This document shows, in pieces, positions 6,125 through 6,369 of a DNA stretch of 6,369 nt. The stretch is from JBCBKZ01 sp039026975. GTDB lineage: Bacteria > Bacteroidota > Bacteroidia > J057. The translations under genes were made by a program, and so were the position numbers. The notes below the pieces were generated by a model, which was not told where the DNA came from, ran no database searches, and saw only the letters and a program-made list of their open reading frames with translations. The stretch is taken from assembly GCA_039026975.1 (NCBI GenBank), contig JBCCLI010000379.1:1-6369 (forward strand), in the 5' to 3' direction. Position 1 is the first letter of the stretch, and every line of letters begins with the position of its first letter.

Positions 6125-6172
6125 GGCTGTTTTCCCTTTATGCCTAACTATATTGCTGGAATAATGTCCTAC

Positions 6173-6369
6173 TTATTCTCCTACCTCATTTTGTAAGATC
6201 CTATCAATAGCCTGATACAGTTCAGAAACCCATCTGCCGCCACTGGAAGTAAGGAGGATGATCCCATAGTTTCCTTTGAGGGAAAAGGAATACTCGCATC
6301 CATAACCGTCATTATCTCCTCCGTGGCCTGATGTTCCATTCTGCCCCACAAATAGCCCATATCCATAGC
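6173..6369 (-). CDS. Serine beta-lactamase-family hydrolase, C-terminal part
   Basis: This is a partial gene: the last 64 codons and a TAA stop (6175-6173) are visible, and the rest lies beyond the right edge. The peptide runs YGYGLFVGQNGTSGHGG, then DNDGYGCEYSFSL, then GNYGIILLTSSGG, and ends in an amphipathic helix ELYQAIDRILQNEVGE. This is the usual C-terminus of class C beta-lactamase-like serine hydrolases and D-alanyl-D-alanine carboxypeptidase relatives. The HGG at 6325-6317 occupies the place of the third active-site motif (KTG in true class C enzymes, often HxG in relatives). The catalytic Ser-x-x-Lys would be outside the window. Which substrate it acts on cannot be told, and many such proteins are peptidases or esterases and not resistance enzymes. 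It lies 227 bp upstream of the ATPase start on the same strand, separated by the operator array and repeat copy 2. Confidence 0.85.
   Translation of the reverse strand, partial: YGYGLFVGQNGTSGHGGDNDGYGCEYSFSLKGNYGIILLTSSGGRWVSELYQAIDRILQNEVGE

Noticed and set aside
6181..6366. Minus-strand frame starting MDMGYLWGRMEHQ
   Set aside because: It is out of frame with the beta-lactamase-family C-terminus (YGYGLFV...GHGG...), which is the real reading frame and ends at 6173.

Overview
The window looks like a piece of a Bacteroidota chromosome. The grounds are a TAnnTTTG-type promoter upstream of era, a general lack of Shine-Dalgarno sequences, an initiator tRNA with no encoded CCA, a Bacteroidota-style small lipoprotein and a stand-alone AAA/DUF4143 ATPase. 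No genus or species can be named from this alone.

Left part (1-2537, minus strand): a housekeeping ribosome-assembly pair. era (30S assembly GTPase) is upstream and der (double-GTPase, 50S assembly) is downstream. They are probably co-transcribed from one promoter just upstream of era. The 90-bp gap between them holds a small palindromic repeat: a tandem 15-mer plus a perfect 28-bp palindrome, nested inside a longer imperfect inverted repeat. Bases 1-245 contain no gene that can be assigned.

Middle (2640-2744, plus strand): a divergently oriented initiator tRNA gene (anticodon CAT, 1:72 mismatch, GGG/CCC anticodon stem) followed at once by a clear intrinsic terminator.

Right part (2745-6369): an accessory stretch, by eye more A+T-rich than era/der. 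It starts with two tandem paralogous 190-residue two-helix membrane proteins of no recognised family, then a small lipoprotein with a C-terminal CxxC. On the opposite strand follows an AAA ATPase with a winged-helix region and a DUF4143 nuclease-like C-terminus. Its upstream region carries an array of GTGA-containing palindromes that look like operators. The ATPase gene is bracketed by two directly oriented copies of a 47-bp repeat (18 bp identical, 36/47 overall). The window ends inside a serine beta-lactamase-family gene on the minus strand, of which only the last 64 codons are visible.

The two GTPases and the initiator tRNA all serve translation. The right-hand genes show no evident shared pathway and read as a variable region next to a tRNA gene. 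No CRISPR array, transposase, integrase or complete defence system was found. The points most worth following up are the paralogous membrane-protein pair, the operator array on the ATPase gene, and the dispersed repeats that bracket that gene.
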